From: Microcaldota archaeon
GTDB taxonomy: Archaea > Micrarchaeota > Micrarchaeia > Anstonellales > Bilamarchaeaceae
Assembly (NCBI GenBank): GCA_026992595.1
Contig: JALWZW010000061.1
Coordinates: 1-13,212, forward strand
Direction of reading: 5' to 3'
DNA length: 13,212 nucleotides
Shown: positions 13,207 to 13,212 of the stretch, in pieces
Numbering within the stretch: the stretch's first letter is position 1
Layout: each line of letters starts with the position of its first letter
Made by a program: the position numbers and the translations under genes
The notes under the pieces: generated by a model
Told to the model about the DNA's origin: nothing
Database searches by the model: none
Seen by the model: only the letters and a program-made list of their open reading frames with translations

Positions 13207-13212
13207 TTTTAT

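Noticed and set aside
1..13212. CRISPR array, insertion sequence, integrase or attachment site
   Set aside because: No regularly spaced repeats, transposase or recombinase motifs, or direct repeats of the tRNA 3' end were seen; the window reads as core chromosome.

Overview
This window is a gene-dense stretch of an archaeal chromosome. The evidence is the set of archaeal-type genes: translation initiation factors aIF2-beta and aIF1A, a Rio1-type protein kinase, a type II tRNA-Ser(UGA) with no encoded CCA, a Methanococcus-type S-layer protein, and A/T-rich TATA boxes about 26-29 nt upstream of several ATG starts. The phylum cannot be fixed from the sequence alone. The compact layout and the large coiled-coil/winged-helix proteins suggest a DPANN-type archaeon, but that is inference. 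There are no insertion sequences, CRISPR arrays, integrases or other obvious accessory modules.

Layout: at the left edge is the N-terminal part of a minus-strand DtxR/MntR-family metalloregulator, divergent from a tRNA-dihydrouridine synthase (274-1125). A four-helix membrane protein of unknown function (1157-1663) follows, then a class II, B12-dependent ribonucleotide reductase (1741-3834). Convergent to the reductase is a 567-residue winged-helix plus coiled-coil protein on the minus strand (3921-5624). It shares a short A/T-rich divergent promoter region with a plus-strand gene encoding four related winged-helix-like repeats split by a very acidic linker (5703-7304). That gene heads a tight cluster: aIF2-beta (7314-7721), aIF1A (7726-8007), Rio1 kinase (8000-8761) and tRNA-Ser (8739-8822). 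Stop codons and ribosome-binding sites overlap along the cluster, and the Rio1 stop codon lies inside the tRNA D-loop. After a T-rich gap comes a strong TATA box and a roughly 128-nt structured 5' leader, then the 1036-residue S-layer protein (9066-12176). RNase Z (12195-13055) and a possible small basic minus-strand ORF close the window.

How the genes fit together: the 5703-8822 cluster is a translation cluster (initiation factors, a small-subunit maturation kinase, a tRNA), with RNase Z and dihydrouridine synthase as tRNA-processing genes nearby. The most unusual parts are the divergent pair of winged-helix/coiled-coil proteins, which may be a partner system of unknown function; the structured leader of the S-layer mRNA, with two hairpins and a potential pseudoknot next to the ribosome-binding site; and the Rio1/tRNA-Ser overlap. 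Gene starts fall into two groups: ATG starts with a TATA-like element at leaderless distance, and GTG/TTG starts preceded by GGTGA exactly 4 nt upstream.
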